NCBI GenBank assembly: GCA_040754425.1
Contig: JBFMCR010000026.1
Span: 1 to 60,540 of the forward strand
From: UBA6918 sp040754425
GTDB lineage: Bacteria; Pseudomonadota; Gammaproteobacteria; Burkholderiales; Thiobacillaceae
DNA length: 60,540 nucleotides
Reading direction: 5' to 3'
The notes under the pieces were generated by a model. The model did not search any database. It saw only the letters and a program-made list of their open reading frames with translations, and was not told where the DNA came from. Both the position numbers and the translations under genes were made by a program. Shown piece after piece: positions 41,633-52,814 of the stretch (its first letter is position 1; the number at the start of each line of letters is the position of its first letter).

Positions 41633-44221
41633 TCAACGGATGAAACGGGACAGCCACTTCTTCTCGAAGTCGTGAGCAGCGAGGGGGCGCCCGAAATGAT
41701 ATCCCTGGGCAAGCTGACATCCCAGCGTGAGAAGCGCATCGACCTGATCGGCCTGTTCAACCCCTTCCGCCAGGGTTTCCAGTTCCATGCTTCGCCCCAT
41801 CGCGATGATGGCGCTGACGATGGCGTAATCGTTGCGGTCGGTCAGCATGTCGCGCACGAAGGAGATGTCGATCTTCAGTTTGCTCATCGGGAAGCGCTTG
41901 AGATAGGAAAGCGAAGAATAGCCCGTACCGAAATCGTCGATGGAAAGCGCGAATCCGGCGCCGGCGAGCGCCCGGGTAATGTCGACGGCCCGTTCCGGGT
42001 CGCGCATCATGCCGCTTTCCGTGATCTCCAGTTCTATGTGGTGCGCGGCGATGCCGTGTTCGCGGGGGATGGAAAGCATTCGCTCGACAAAATCGTCGTC
42101 GTCGAACTGGTGGGCCGACACATTGACCGCCACCTTGCCGGGCATGGGGCGGCCCATCTCGTGCCAATGCCGCACCTGGCGGCACGCTTCATGGAGCGCC
42201 CATTCGCCGAGGGGACCGATCAGACCACGTTCCTCCGCGATTGGAACGAAAGTCGCCGGCGCAACCACCCCCCACTCGGCATCCTGCCAACGGGCCAGCG
42301 CCTCGGCACCGACCAGTCTGCCGCTCGGCAGGTGAATCTGGGGCTGGTAGTGAAGTTGCAATCCGCCGTTGCTAAGCGCCGCTTCCAGGCGTTTGGCGAT
42401 GGCGAGTTTACGGGCGAGGTCCTCGCCCATTTCGGCGCGGTAGAAACGATATCCGCCGCCACTGCCCTTGGCGCGGTACATGGCGATGTCCGCGTGCTTG
42501 AGCAGGTCTTCGGCGGTGCGCCCGTCCTCCGGAAAGATCGCAATGCCGATGCTGGCCGACACGATGAAGCTCTGGCCGTTGATCGGGATGGGCAAGGCAA
42601 GGGCGCGTGTGATGCGTTCGGCAATGCGGGAGGCTGCATCCGCGGAGTCGGCGGCGATGACCACGAACTCGTCGCCGGAGAGCCGCGCCAGGGTTTCCTC
42701 GGCACGCAAGGCGCGTTTCAGGAGGCGCGCCACTTCCGCGAGCACGCGGTCACCGGCATCGTGCCCCAGGGTATCGTTGATCTCCTTGAAGCGATCGAGA
42801 TCGAGAAACAGGAGCGAAAGCCGCCGACCTTGCCGCTCGGCCGCTGCCAATTCGTGTTTCAGCCGATCCAGAAACAGGGCGCGATTGGGCAAGCCGGTCA
42901 AGGTATCGTAGAAGGCCAGTTTTTCGATGCGCGCCTCGGCGGCCTTGCGTTCGGTGATGTCCTGGACGGTGCCCACGGCCTTTACCGGCCGGCGGTTCGA
43001 ATCGAACTCGATTGCAGCCCGTTCCTCGACCCAGCGCGTCTCGCCCGCCGCGTCGATGCGGTGCTGCACATGGTAAGGCGCGCCCCTGAGTGCCGCCTGC
43101 CAGGCCGCATCCACCATTTCGCGGTCGTCGGGGTGGATGCAGGCGAGGAAGGTTTCATAAGTGATCGCGCTACCCTGCGGGACGCCAAAAATACGGAACA
43201 CTTCGGGCGACCACTCAAGCACGCCGGTGTCGAAATTCAACCGCCAACTTCCGATATGGGCGACCTCCTGGGCATGGAGCAGGGTCGCTTCGCTTTCCGT
43301 GAGCGCCTGTTGCAGGCGGGCCTGTTCGGTCATGTCCTCGACGATGACCAGCAAACGGGCTTCTTCTTCTTCTTCTTCTTCTTCCGCAAGGCGAATGCCA
43401 GTGATGGTCACGCGCACCGGCGTGCGCGAGGACTCGCCGGTCAATCCCATTTCGAGCAGCAGCTCGCGCACGACCTGGCCGCCGTCGCGCACCTCGCAAA
43501 GCCTGGTCTCCAGACCGTCGGCGGCGATGATGGAAAACAGGTTCCGTCCGTGCGCGTCGCCTTCCGTGATGCCGAAGCGCTGCAGAAACGCCCGGTTCGC
43601 CGAGAGGACGGTGAAGTCGGAACTCAGCACCGCCAGTCCGTTGGGGAGCGCGGCGAACACCAGTTCCGCGTATTCCTTGAGCGCCGAGATCGCACGCCGG
43701 TCGGCGTGGATATAGGTATCGATGGCAAGCCCCATGTCCAGCAACACCACCTTGAGCAGAGCCTGCAGGGCGGCGATGAAGCGCTCGGGATTCTCTCCCA
43801 GCCGCAGCCAGATCTCGGGCATGAGATCAACGAGGTATTTCGCGTAGGCGCCGAGATACCATTGGGTTTCCAGGCCGATGCGCTGATGGGCGAGGCCGAC
43901 GCGAAGCCGGTCGCGAACGTAGTCGGGGCCGTACGCTCCGGCGGTGAGTGTATCGAAGTAGCGGGCCTGGGCCTGTTTCAGGTGTTCCAGTGTCGCGGCA
44001 TCGGGAATGAAGCGGCGCGTTTGCGGGAAACGCAACATGTGGTCATAGAAGCGCTCGGCGAATTCCGGCCCAAGCCCCGCCAGCGCCCGGTGCAATTCCT
44101 CGATCCGGGCGGCGTCCTCCTCGGAAAACCCCAGGAAGGCCTTGCGCTGCCGGATGGCCTCGTCGTCTTCCAGGCCCAGGGCGGCCATCGTGGACGCGAC
44201 CGCCTCGATCACCGGCTTCAT
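41633..44221 (-). CDS. Globin-coupled PAS-GGDEF-EAL protein (c-di-GMP turnover)
   Basis: Protein of 862 residues. N-terminal protoglobin-type sensor (about 25-165), PAS (190-310), second PAS/PAC (330-440; ENRKAAE-type linker), GGDEF with the variant SGDEF (LARLSGDEFVVIA) and EAL (EALARW, DDFGTGYSSL). It probably senses O2 or NO by heme and makes or degrades c-di-GMP; EAL residues look intact. A (TTC)8 tract at 43361-43384 encodes eight consecutive Glu between PAS domains. A five-unit tetranucleotide repeat lies just upstream of the start. Confidence 0.9.
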   Translation of the reverse strand: MKPVIEAVASTMAALGLEDDEAIRQRKAFLGFSEEDAARIEELHRALAGLGPEFAERFYDHMLRFPQTRRFIPDAATLEHLKQAQARYFDTLTAGAYGPDYVRDRLRVGLAHQRIGLETQWYLGAYAKYLVDLMPEIWLRLGENPERFIAALQALLKVVLLDMGLAIDTYIHADRRAISALKEYAELVFAALPNGLAVLSSDFTVLSANRAFLQRFGITEGDAHGRNLFSIIAADGLETRLCEVRDGGQVVRELLLEMGLTGESSRTPVRVTITGIRLAEEEEEEEEARLLVIVEDMTEQARLQQALTESEATLLHAQEVAHIGSWRLNFDTGVLEWSPEVFRIFGVPQGSAITYETFLACIHPDDREMVDAAWQAALRGAPYHVQHRIDAAGETRWVEERAAIEFDSNRRPVKAVGTVQDITERKAAEARIEKLAFYDTLTGLPNRALFLDRLKHELAAAERQGRRLSLLFLDLDRFKEINDTLGHDAGDRVLAEVARLLKRALRAEETLARLSGDEFVVIAADSADAASRIAERITRALALPIPINGQSFIVSASIGIAIFPEDGRTAEDLLKHADIAMYRAKGSGGGYRFYRAEMGEDLARKLAIAKRLEAALSNGGLQLHYQPQIHLPSGRLVGAEALARWQDAEWGVVAPATFVPIAEERGLIGPLGEWALHEACRQVRHWHEMGRPMPGKVAVNVSAHQFDDDDFVERMLSIPREHGIAAHHIELEITESGMMRDPERAVDITRALAGAGFALSIDDFGTGYSSLSYLKRFPMSKLKIDISFVRDMLTDRNDYAIVSAIIAMGRSMELETLAEGVEQADQVDALLTLGCQLAQGYHFGRPLAAHDFEKKWLSRFIR

Positions 44222-44264
44222 CGCACCGGCCCTTGCCGCCAGCCAATCCGGTGAGACAAACCGG

Positions 44265-44284
44265 CTTGCTTGCTTGCTTGCTTG
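44265..44284 (-). repeat. Tetranucleotide repeat (CTTG)5 upstream of the c-di-GMP gene
   Basis: Five perfect CTTG units on the plus strand (CAAG on the coding strand), 44-63 bases before the ATG at 44221. On the coding strand the tract lies inside a short upstream frame that begins ATGAAGAACAGC near 44327 and stops at a TGA overlapping the gene's ATG. Gain or loss of units would change that frame. Confidence 0.8.
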
Positions 44285-44324
44285 CGCAAGGTTTTTTCCA
44301 TTTCACGATTCTGATCGCTGTTCT

Positions 44325-45554
44325 TCATGGACTCATCCGATTGCACAGCGGGGGTACGCCGAACGTCTCGCGGAAAGCATCGTACAAGCGCCGCTCCAGC
44401 AGACGCCAGTCTGTATTTACCGCGCGATATCTGACTTTGGCCGCGCCTGTTGCCAGAAGACTAGTCAATAGTACATTACCATTATTGCCCCGCAAATGAT
44501 CGGCCAGGCGCTTGCGCAAGTCTCGTGTCGAGCCGATGTAGACGACTTGCGCCCGTTCTGCCGAACGTACACCGTCAATCGGACAGGTGTTCTCGCGCAA
44601 TGCCGGCGTGCGGATTTCATAGACGCCCGGACGGGAGGGGATCGATCCGGTCACCGAGGGCGGCGTCATCGGCAGCAAGGGAGAGAACCCCTCGGTGGCC
44701 GCCAGATAATCTTCGCGCACGGCCCGGCGGCGCCAGTCCGGAATGGCCAGATGATGCCGAATGGCCGCCACCGATCGCCTGGACAGGGCGCTTCCGTATT
44801 GCTGCGCAAGCGCCGCCGCGATGTCCTCATCCGGCAGGGGACGGTCGATGCGTCCTTCCAGGAGCAGCGATTTTTCCCTTTTGACGAGGGCGTCGATGCG
44901 GTGGCAATGGAGTTGCCGCTCGCCGGGAAACAACGCGCTCAGCGGCTGCGGCTTCCCATCTGCCATTTTGAAGGATAGGCCGCGTATGAGGCGGGACAGA
45001 CGGCCGGCGTCGGCGACCATGGGAAGGTCCGCGCGCTCCGCGAGAATCCGCGCCATGCGAGCCTGCGGCAGGGCGACCAATGCCAAGGGGTCGCCCGACA
45101 TCAGGTAATCGGCCTGTACATCGAGCAGCGTCCGGATCAGGGCATGCGTCAGCCGGTTGCGGCTGTTGATGAGGCGCAGCCGGTGGAGCGTGGACGTCAT
45201 TCCGGGGGACAGCGCATGCGCCTGTCTCAGCCGCTCGGTGGCCGCCTCATCGAACCGGTATTCGCGGACGAAACCGGGACGGCGATAAACGAATTCCGGG
45301 CGGCCCGCCGACAAGCGCACCTCGCCGAGCACGCCTGCCGGTGCAGGCGGATGTTCCGTCGGCTCTTCGTGCAGGATGGCCCGGTCGAGCACCGATGGCT
45401 CCGCATGGGGGCGGAGGGCCTGGAACGGGGTGGAGGATTCGGTTTTCGCCACGCAACGCTCATACGTCTTGAGCGGCATCGACAGGAATCGGGCGAAAAC
45501 GATTTTGCCAAGCGTGGCCGCATCGAGTTTTTTGTTGTTCTTCTCGCCAATCAC
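44325..45554 (-). CDS. GIY-YIG nuclease with sigma-54 (RpoN)-like middle region
   Basis: Protein of 409 residues starting at a GTG preceded by AGAGAGGA. The C-terminal 110 residues are a GIY-YIG domain (GVYEI at 300, VVYIGSTRDLRKRL at 327-340, closing LLERRLYDAF). Residues 110-262 resemble the core/DNA-binding part of RpoN: SRNRLTHALIRTLLDVQADY, the KREKSLLLEGRIDRPL and PDEDIAAALAQQYG helices, and SRRSVAAIRH where RpoN has its box ARRTVAKYRE. The N-terminal activator-binding region of RpoN is missing. Role unknown. Confidence 0.75.
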   Translation of the reverse strand: MIGEKNNKKLDAATLGKIVFARFLSMPLKTYERCVAKTESSTPFQALRPHAEPSVLDRAILHEEPTEHPPAPAGVLGEVRLSAGRPEFVYRRPGFVREYRFDEAATERLRQAHALSPGMTSTLHRLRLINSRNRLTHALIRTLLDVQADYLMSGDPLALVALPQARMARILAERADLPMVADAGRLSRLIRGLSFKMADGKPQPLSALFPGERQLHCHRIDALVKREKSLLLEGRIDRPLPDEDIAAALAQQYGSALSRRSVAAIRHHLAIPDWRRRAVREDYLAATEGFSPLLPMTPPSVTGSIPSRPGVYEIRTPALRENTCPIDGVRSAERAQVVYIGSTRDLRKRLADHLRGNNGNVLLTSLLATGAAKVRYRAVNTDWRLLERRLYDAFRETFGVPPLCNRMSP

Positions 45555-45651
45555 ATCCCTGTTCCTCTCTTCTTCGTCCTGTGTGAAACCGGGATTTTCC
45601 CATTGGAGCGGATGCGGCCGGAAGCCCTTGCCGCAGAAACGTTTCGGGTCG

Positions 45652-46350
45652 CTATTCGATAGTGGAATTCGCGGCGAGATCTGCTTTTGCGGTGGAGTTG
45701 CATCCTTCCCCCGGCAACAGCACATGCAAGCTACGCGGCCCGTGCGCGCCGAGCTGGATGGTCTGCTCGACGTCGGCGGTGCGCGAGGGGCCGGTGATGA
45801 TGTTGGCGGCGCGCGGCATGGCGCCGTGCTCCTCGCGCAGCAACGCCCAGGCGTCTTCCATGCGCGGCACGATTCGATTCTCCGGCAGCACGCACAGGAA
45901 ATCGTCCGGCAGGAAGTTGAGCGTGGCGGGGCTGTCGGGCCCGGCCAGCAACATCAGGCTGCCGGTTTCGGCGATGGCGCAGAAGGCGACGGCGAGGCTC
46001 ACGCGCTCATCACCCACGGCGCGGCGGCGCTCGACCTGCCAGCCATCCGGCCAGGCGAGATTGTCCAGCAGCGGGTGCGGCGCGAGCACCAGGCGCTGCG
46101 GCAAGTTCTGCGCGGAGAGGTAATCCGCCACCGCATGCGGAATCCGCTCGCGCGCGGCGACTTCGGCGTAGGTGCCGGCGACTTTTTCCAGCTTGTTCAA
46201 GAAGCGCGCGCGCGTGCTTTCAGTCCACTGCGGCTGCGGGCCGCGCGTGTGTTCGTTGATGCGCTGCGCGACTGCCGGCGCAGCGGGCGTGGCATCGTGG
46301 CCGAGGGTGCGCGAGATGCGCTGCAGGATGGCGTTGCGGCTGTCGCTCAT
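45652..46350 (-). CDS. lutC: Lactate utilization protein C (LUD domain)
   Basis: Protein of 232 residues from the ATG at 46350, which overlaps the lutB stop. The LUD domain is seen in VSLAVAFCAIAETGSLML, then PATLNFLPDDFLCVLP and NIITGPSRTADVEQTI, LGAHGPRSLHVLL. In Bacillus and others LutABC oxidises L-lactate to pyruvate through Fe-S subunits. The three genes here overlap by four bases each. This gene ends about 100 bp upstream of the GIY-YIG gene. Confidence 0.9.
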   Translation of the reverse strand: MSDSRNAILQRISRTLGHDATPAAPAVAQRINEHTRGPQPQWTESTRARFLNKLEKVAGTYAEVAARERIPHAVADYLSAQNLPQRLVLAPHPLLDNLAWPDGWQVERRRAVGDERVSLAVAFCAIAETGSLMLLAGPDSPATLNFLPDDFLCVLPENRIVPRMEDAWALLREEHGAMPRAANIITGPSRTADVEQTIQLGAHGPRSLHVLLPGEGCNSTAKADLAANSTIE

Positions 46351-47762
46351 GCCTTTCTCCGCTGCCACCGGCGCATGAAGGTATCGCCTTGCGGTGCCGG
46401 CAGGTCGCGCGCGGCAGTCCAGGCCGAGGCGAAGGGCAGGCTGCGAAAACGGCCGCGGCCGCCGCTCAAAAAATTCAACAGACGCATGCCCAGTCCTGCC
46501 AGCCGGCGATAAAGCTGCGGGCGTTTCGCGCAGTACGCCCAGGCGGCGAGCGCCCAGCGTGCACGCGGCGGGGTGAGGCGGCGCGCGAATTCATGGCGGC
46601 GGTGTTCGCGCAGCAGTTTGGGCAAGGGGATGGACATGGGGCAGACTTCCTCGCAGCGCCCGCACAGGGTGGAGGCGTTGGGCAGCGGCCGGCCTTCGTC
46701 GAGCCCCACCATCAAGGGCGTCAACACCGCGCCCATCGGCCCGGGATAGACCCAGCCGTAGGCGTGGCCGCCGACCGCGCCGTACACGGGGCAGTGGTTG
46801 AGGCAGGCGCCGCAGCGGATGCAGCGCAGCATCTCGTGGTATTCGCCGCCCAGCATGCGGCTGCGGCCGTTGTCGATGAGGATGACGTGGAATTGCTCGG
46901 GGCCGTCGGCGTCGTCCGCGCGGCGCGGGCCGGTGAAGAAGGTGGTGTAGGAGGTGATCTCCTGGCCGGTGGCGCTGCGCGCCAAAAGCCGCAGCAGCAC
47001 CGAGGCGTCTTCCAACGTGGGCACCAGCTTCTCTATGCTGGCGAGCACGATGTGCACGCGCGGCAGCGTGGCCGACAAATCGCCGTTGCCCTCGTTGGTG
47101 ACGATGACGGCGGAGCCAGTCTCGGCGATGAGGAAGTTGGCGCCGGTGATGCCGACATCGGCGGCGAGGAATTTCCCGCGCAGCACCTGGCGCGCCTCGT
47201 CCACGATCTGCGGCACGGTTTGCAGCGGTCGGGTGAGTCCGGGCTGGTGGTGCAGTTCCTGGAACAGGTCGGCGATCTGCTGGCGCGTCTTGTGCACCGC
47301 CGGCGCGATGATGTGGCTGGGCGGCTCGTGCGCGATCTGGATGATGTATTCGCCGAGGTCGGTCTCGACCACTTCGAAGCCCGCGCCTTCGAGCGCGTCG
47401 TTGACGGCGATTTCCTCGCCCACCATGGACTTGCCCTTGGCCACCATTTTCGCGCCGGATTTTTTGCAGATGTCGAGCACCGCGGCGCAGGCCTCTTGCG
47501 GAGTTTCCGCCCAGTGCACGACTCCGCCGGAGGCTTGCACCTGCTCCTCGAAGCGCAAGAGATAATGGTCGAGGTTGGCAAGCGTATGGTCCTTGACGTT
47601 GCGCCCGGCCTCGCGCAGGGCCCGGAACTCCGGCAGGCCGTCGATGGCGGCGCGGCGCTTGTCGACGAAGCCCACGCCGGCCTTGGCCAGCGCCTGCTGC
47701 AGGGTTGCGTCGTGCAGGGCGCGATGGGCGTTGGCGGAAAAGGCGTGCGAGGTCGGTTTCAC
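46347..47762 (-). CDS. lutB: Lactate utilization iron-sulfur protein B
   Basis: Protein of 471 residues from a GTG that overlaps the lutA stop (GTGA). LUD-type N-terminal domain, then two [4Fe-4S] motifs, CIRCGACLNHCPVY and CGRCEEVCPMSIPLP, and a C-terminal DUF3390 region. Central subunit of the LutABC complex at the cytoplasmic side of the membrane. Length fits the family. Confidence 0.93.
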   Translation of the reverse strand: MKPTSHAFSANAHRALHDATLQQALAKAGVGFVDKRRAAIDGLPEFRALREAGRNVKDHTLANLDHYLLRFEEQVQASGGVVHWAETPQEACAAVLDICKKSGAKMVAKGKSMVGEEIAVNDALEGAGFEVVETDLGEYIIQIAHEPPSHIIAPAVHKTRQQIADLFQELHHQPGLTRPLQTVPQIVDEARQVLRGKFLAADVGITGANFLIAETGSAVIVTNEGNGDLSATLPRVHIVLASIEKLVPTLEDASVLLRLLARSATGQEITSYTTFFTGPRRADDADGPEQFHVILIDNGRSRMLGGEYHEMLRCIRCGACLNHCPVYGAVGGHAYGWVYPGPMGAVLTPLMVGLDEGRPLPNASTLCGRCEEVCPMSIPLPKLLREHRRHEFARRLTPPRARWALAAWAYCAKRPQLYRRLAGLGMRLLNFLSGGRGRFRSLPFASAWTAARDLPAPQGDTFMRRWQRRKA

Positions 47763-48517
47763 GAGTCTTCCGGCTCGCCGATGCCGGGGGTGTCGCTCAT
47801 GCCGGCCAGCACTTCGGCGAGGTGATAAACCCGCACCCGGCTGCCCATGCGCTTTAGCCGCCCGGCGATGTTCATCAGACAGCCGATGTCGCCCGAGACC
47901 ACGACTTCGGCGCCGCTGGCGGCGATGGCTTCGGCCTTGTCCGACACCATGCGCCCTGAGATGTCCGGGTACTTCACGCAGAAGGTGCCGCCGAAGCCGC
48001 AGCAGGCCTCGCCTTCGCCCTCTTCCAGTTCCACCAGTTCGACGCCGGACACCCTGCCCAGCAGTTCGCGCGGCGCGGCATAGACGTTGAGTTCGCGCAG
48101 CGCGGAGCAGGAGTCGTGCATCAGCACCCTGGCGTGGAGGCTGGCATCGGACAGGTCGACGCCGTGCTCGGCGAGGAAGGCGGACAGCTCGCGCGTGCGC
48201 CGCGCCAGGTTTTCTGCCTTGGCGTGCCACACCGGTTCGTTGCGGAACAGTTCGGGGTAATGCCGGGTCAGCATGCCGGCACAGGAGCCGGAGGGCACCA
48301 CCACGTGCTCGTAGAAGGACAGCGCGTCGATGAGCGGGCGCGCCAGTTCGCGCGCGGTGTTGAAGTCGCCGCTGTTGTAGGCGGGCTGTCCGCAGCAGGT
48401 CTGCGCCGGCGGCACCACCACTTCGGCGCCCAGGCGCTCGAGCAGCTTGACCGCGGCAAAACCGGCGCTGGGACGGAACAGGTCGACGAGGCAGGAAACG
48501 AAAAGGGCGACGCGCAT
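47759..48517 (-). CDS. lutA: Lactate utilization protein A (CCG-domain)
   Basis: Protein of 252 residues with two cysteine-rich CCG domains: QTCCGQPAYNSGDF and EACCGFGGTFCVKYPDIS, which bind an unusual Fe-S cluster as in heterodisulfide reductase and glycolate oxidase subunits. The ATG at 48517 (MRVALFVSC) is the normal beginning. First gene of lutABC. Confidence 0.93.
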   Translation of the reverse strand: MRVALFVSCLVDLFRPSAGFAAVKLLERLGAEVVVPPAQTCCGQPAYNSGDFNTARELARPLIDALSFYEHVVVPSGSCAGMLTRHYPELFRNEPVWHAKAENLARRTRELSAFLAEHGVDLSDASLHARVLMHDSCSALRELNVYAAPRELLGRVSGVELVELEEGEGEACCGFGGTFCVKYPDISGRMVSDKAEAIAASGAEVVVSGDIGCLMNIAGRLKRMGSRVRVYHLAEVLAGMSDTPGIGEPEDS

Positions 48518-48574
48518 GGTTTTGCCTGTAAACGCCATGACCCAATGTTATCGCGAAACGATGCGTAGCGTTTC

Positions 48575-48720
48575 CCCGTCCCCCCTCTCCCTCGGGGAGA
48601 GGGGCCGGGGGGAGAGGGAACGCACACGGCGGTGCGCTGCGTGGGAGCCGCCTTAGCCGCGAATGCCGATATCCGATCGCGCCTGAAGGCGCTCCCGCTG
48701 GAGCGCTCCCGGGCTAATGG
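48575..48720. repeat. REP-like palindromic sequences
   Basis: Region between lutA and the ZIP gene. CCCCTCTCCCTCGGGGAGAG forms a strong stem, and a second palindromic unit follows (gggagccgccttagccgcga and ggcgctcccgctggagcgct). Both types are commonly dispersed in proteobacterial genomes. No gene visible. Confidence 0.7.
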
Positions 48721-48757
48721 ATGATTCGGGATCAAAAGGCCGCGATGTCAGGTGCGA

Positions 48758-49690
48758 TCAGCCCAGCGTGGTATCCAGCACCATCATCACCGCGAAGCCC
48801 GCCATCAGCCCGATGGTGGCCGGGGTCTGGTGGCCGTTGCGATGGGTTTCTGGAATGACTTCGTGGCTGACCACAAAAATCATGGCGCCGGCGGCAAGGC
48901 CCAGGCCGATGGGATAGGCGAGCGCCAGTCCGCTGGCAAGGCCGATGCCGAGCAGCGCGCCGACGGGCTCCATCAGGCCGCTTGCCCCGGCGACCAGCAC
49001 CGCGCGTGCTGGCGTCATGCCGGCGGCCTTGAGCGCCATGGCGACGGCAAGCCCCTCGGGGATATCCTGCAGGGCGATGGCGGTGGTGAGCGGCAGGCCG
49101 ATGCCGAGGTCGCCCTGTGCGAACGACACGCCGATGGCCATGCCTTCGGGCAGGTTGTGCAGGGCAATGGCGAACACGAACAGCCACACGCGCGAGACGC
49201 GCCCGCTGCCCGGCCCGCATGGCCCGCCGTGCTCGTGCTCGTGCGGGGTGAACTGGTCCAGTCCCAGCATGAGCAGCACGCCGAGGCCCAGCCCGGCAAC
49301 GACAGTCATGGCGCCGATGGAGGTGCTGCCGGTGATTTCCTCGCCGGCATCGAGCCCCGGCAGGATGAGTGAAAAGGAACTTGCCGCCAGCATCATGCCG
49401 GCGGCAAGCCCCAGCATGGTGTCCTCGGTGCGGTTGGTAAGCTTGCGCAGGAACAGCGCCGGCAAGGCGCCCAAGGCAGTAGCGGCAAAGCCGGCCACGC
49501 CGCCGAGAAAGCCCAGGCGCAGCGCGGCATCGGCTTCGCCCACGGCCACGCGCCAGATGCTGGAAACCAAGAGCAGCACGACCGCCGCCAGCGCCACCGC
49601 CAGCCCCAGCGCGGTGTAGGGATGCTCGTGCGCCTGGTTCGCCCAGGCCGCGCGCCAGCTCAGCGGCTCATCCCGTTGCGCGAGTTCCAT
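48758..49690 (-). CDS. ZIP-family divalent metal transporter
   Basis: Membrane protein of 310 residues with about eight helices. TM4 has ALHNLPEGMAIGVSF and TM5 ALQDIPEGLAVAMAL, the metal-binding motifs of the ZIP/GufA group. A His-rich loop (PHEHEHGGPCGPG) precedes them. Imports zinc, iron or manganese. It stands alone, with a very small gene upstream on the same strand. Confidence 0.9.
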   Translation of the reverse strand: MELAQRDEPLSWRAAWANQAHEHPYTALGLAVALAAVVLLLVSSIWRVAVGEADAALRLGFLGGVAGFAATALGALPALFLRKLTNRTEDTMLGLAAGMMLAASSFSLILPGLDAGEEITGSTSIGAMTVVAGLGLGVLLMLGLDQFTPHEHEHGGPCGPGSGRVSRVWLFVFAIALHNLPEGMAIGVSFAQGDLGIGLPLTTAIALQDIPEGLAVAMALKAAGMTPARAVLVAGASGLMEPVGALLGIGLASGLALAYPIGLGLAAGAMIFVVSHEVIPETHRNGHQTPATIGLMAGFAVMMVLDTTLG

Positions 49691-49721
49691 GTTCCCTGCC
49701 CTCTTGTCGGTTGCCCATCGA

Positions 49722-49826
49722 TCAGCAGTAGCCGATCGGGACGTCCTCTTCTTCCGTTGCGGCAGCCCGCTCGGCCGCCACGTCCCGGCGCCATGCCTTG
49801 TAAACGCTGTACAAGCTCAATGCCAT
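49722..49826 (-). CDS. Very small hypothetical protein, 34 aa
   Basis: Frame MALSLYSVYKAWRRDVAAER plus an acidic tail, with GGGAG 8 bases upstream of the ATG. The N-terminal half is an amphipathic helix. Located 31 bp upstream of the ZIP gene, so it may be its leader or partner. Supported only by ribosome-binding site and composition. Confidence 0.4.
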   Translation of the reverse strand: MALSLYSVYKAWRRDVAAERAAATEEEDVPIGYC

Positions 49827-49968
49827 GATGATTCTCCCAAATTTTCCGCCGCGCAAGCGCGGCCTGTACGGATCGGTCTCGACACATCGTGTCCTGGGTT
49901 CATTACACGGCATTTTTGGTTATTGATAAAGTTGAATAAATAAATCCTTGCGATAGTAATTGACAATG

Positions 49969-50478
49969 TCACGGGCACGCCTGCCACCAGCGGTGCGGAT
50001 AGTCGCGCTCGGGATTTTCCACCGCCAGCCGCAGCATGCCGCGCGCGGCGAAGAAAGCGTTGGCATCCGCCTGCGCCTTGACCAGCAGGCCGTCGTAGCC
50101 GTCCTTGCAGGCCGCCCGTTGCGCCGCATCGAGCAGGCGGCTGCCCACGCCCCGATGCTGTTTCGCCGGATCGACATAGATGCCGTGCAGCAGCAGGCCG
50201 CGCCGGCCGGCCGGCACGTCGCGGGGATTGGCCGCTTCCCAGGCGGCGACGCCGACGATGGCATGCGCCTCGTCCTCGGCCACGACGATGTGCAGGTGAT
50301 CGAGGTCATGCGGGTGATAGCGGTAGCCGGGAAGGCTCAAGCGCTTGACCCGATCCGGCAGTTGCCAGGCCATGATCGCGCGCTCGATGACGCCGTTTAG
50401 CGCGGCGATGTCCGCAGCCTGCGCCGGGCGGATCGAAACCGCCGCAGGCGCGGGCATGAAGGCGGTGGGCCGGCTCAT
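49969..50478 (-). CDS. GNAT-family N-acetyltransferase
   Basis: Protein of 169 residues. Acetyl-CoA site in GIYVDPAKQHRGVGSRLLDAAQ (Q/R-x-x-G-x-G/A variant HRGVGS), preceded by the strand VVAEDEAHAIVGVAAWE and followed by GLLVKAQADANAFFAARGM. Substrate unknown. The ATG at 50478 overlaps the stop of a 26-residue frame that itself has an excellent ribosome-binding site, so the gene is likely translated by coupling, downstream of katG. Confidence 0.85.
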   Translation of the reverse strand: MSRPTAFMPAPAAVSIRPAQAADIAALNGVIERAIMAWQLPDRVKRLSLPGYRYHPHDLDHLHIVVAEDEAHAIVGVAAWEAANPRDVPAGRRGLLLHGIYVDPAKQHRGVGSRLLDAAQRAACKDGYDGLLVKAQADANAFFAARGMLRLAVENPERDYPHRWWQACP

Positions 50479-50555
50479 GCCAGCTCCACGGCCATGCCTT
50501 CCAAGCCTGCGCCGAACATCGCCAGCACCGCAGCCAGCTCGTGTGCGAAATTCAT
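50475..50555 (-). CDS. 26-aa leader-like small protein between katG and the GNAT gene
   Basis: ATG at 50555 preceded by AAGGAGGGTGG; reads MNFAHELAAVLAMFGAGLEG then MAVELA and stops with TGA overlapping the ATG of the acetyltransferase gene. A short amphipathic helix. Its strong ribosome-binding site and exact coupling suggest real translation. Confidence 0.5.
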   Translation of the reverse strand: MNFAHELAAVLAMFGAGLEGMAVELA

Positions 50556-50623
50556 GGTTCCACCCTCCTTTCGATGCCCCGCGCCATGCACATGGCGCGG
50601 GCGTTTCTTGCCCGATCCTGCCG

Positions 50624-52814
<2,191 letters not shown>

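Noticed and set aside
41498..44254. 918-residue plus-strand frame opposite the c-di-GMP gene
   Set aside because: Antisense shadow of a complete GGDEF/EAL gene, with a run of nine Phe from the (TTC)8 tract.
44043..44306. Alternative upstream start for the c-di-GMP gene through the tetranucleotide tract
   Set aside because: That frame is out of register with the conserved protein at the present repeat number; kept only as a phase-variation possibility.
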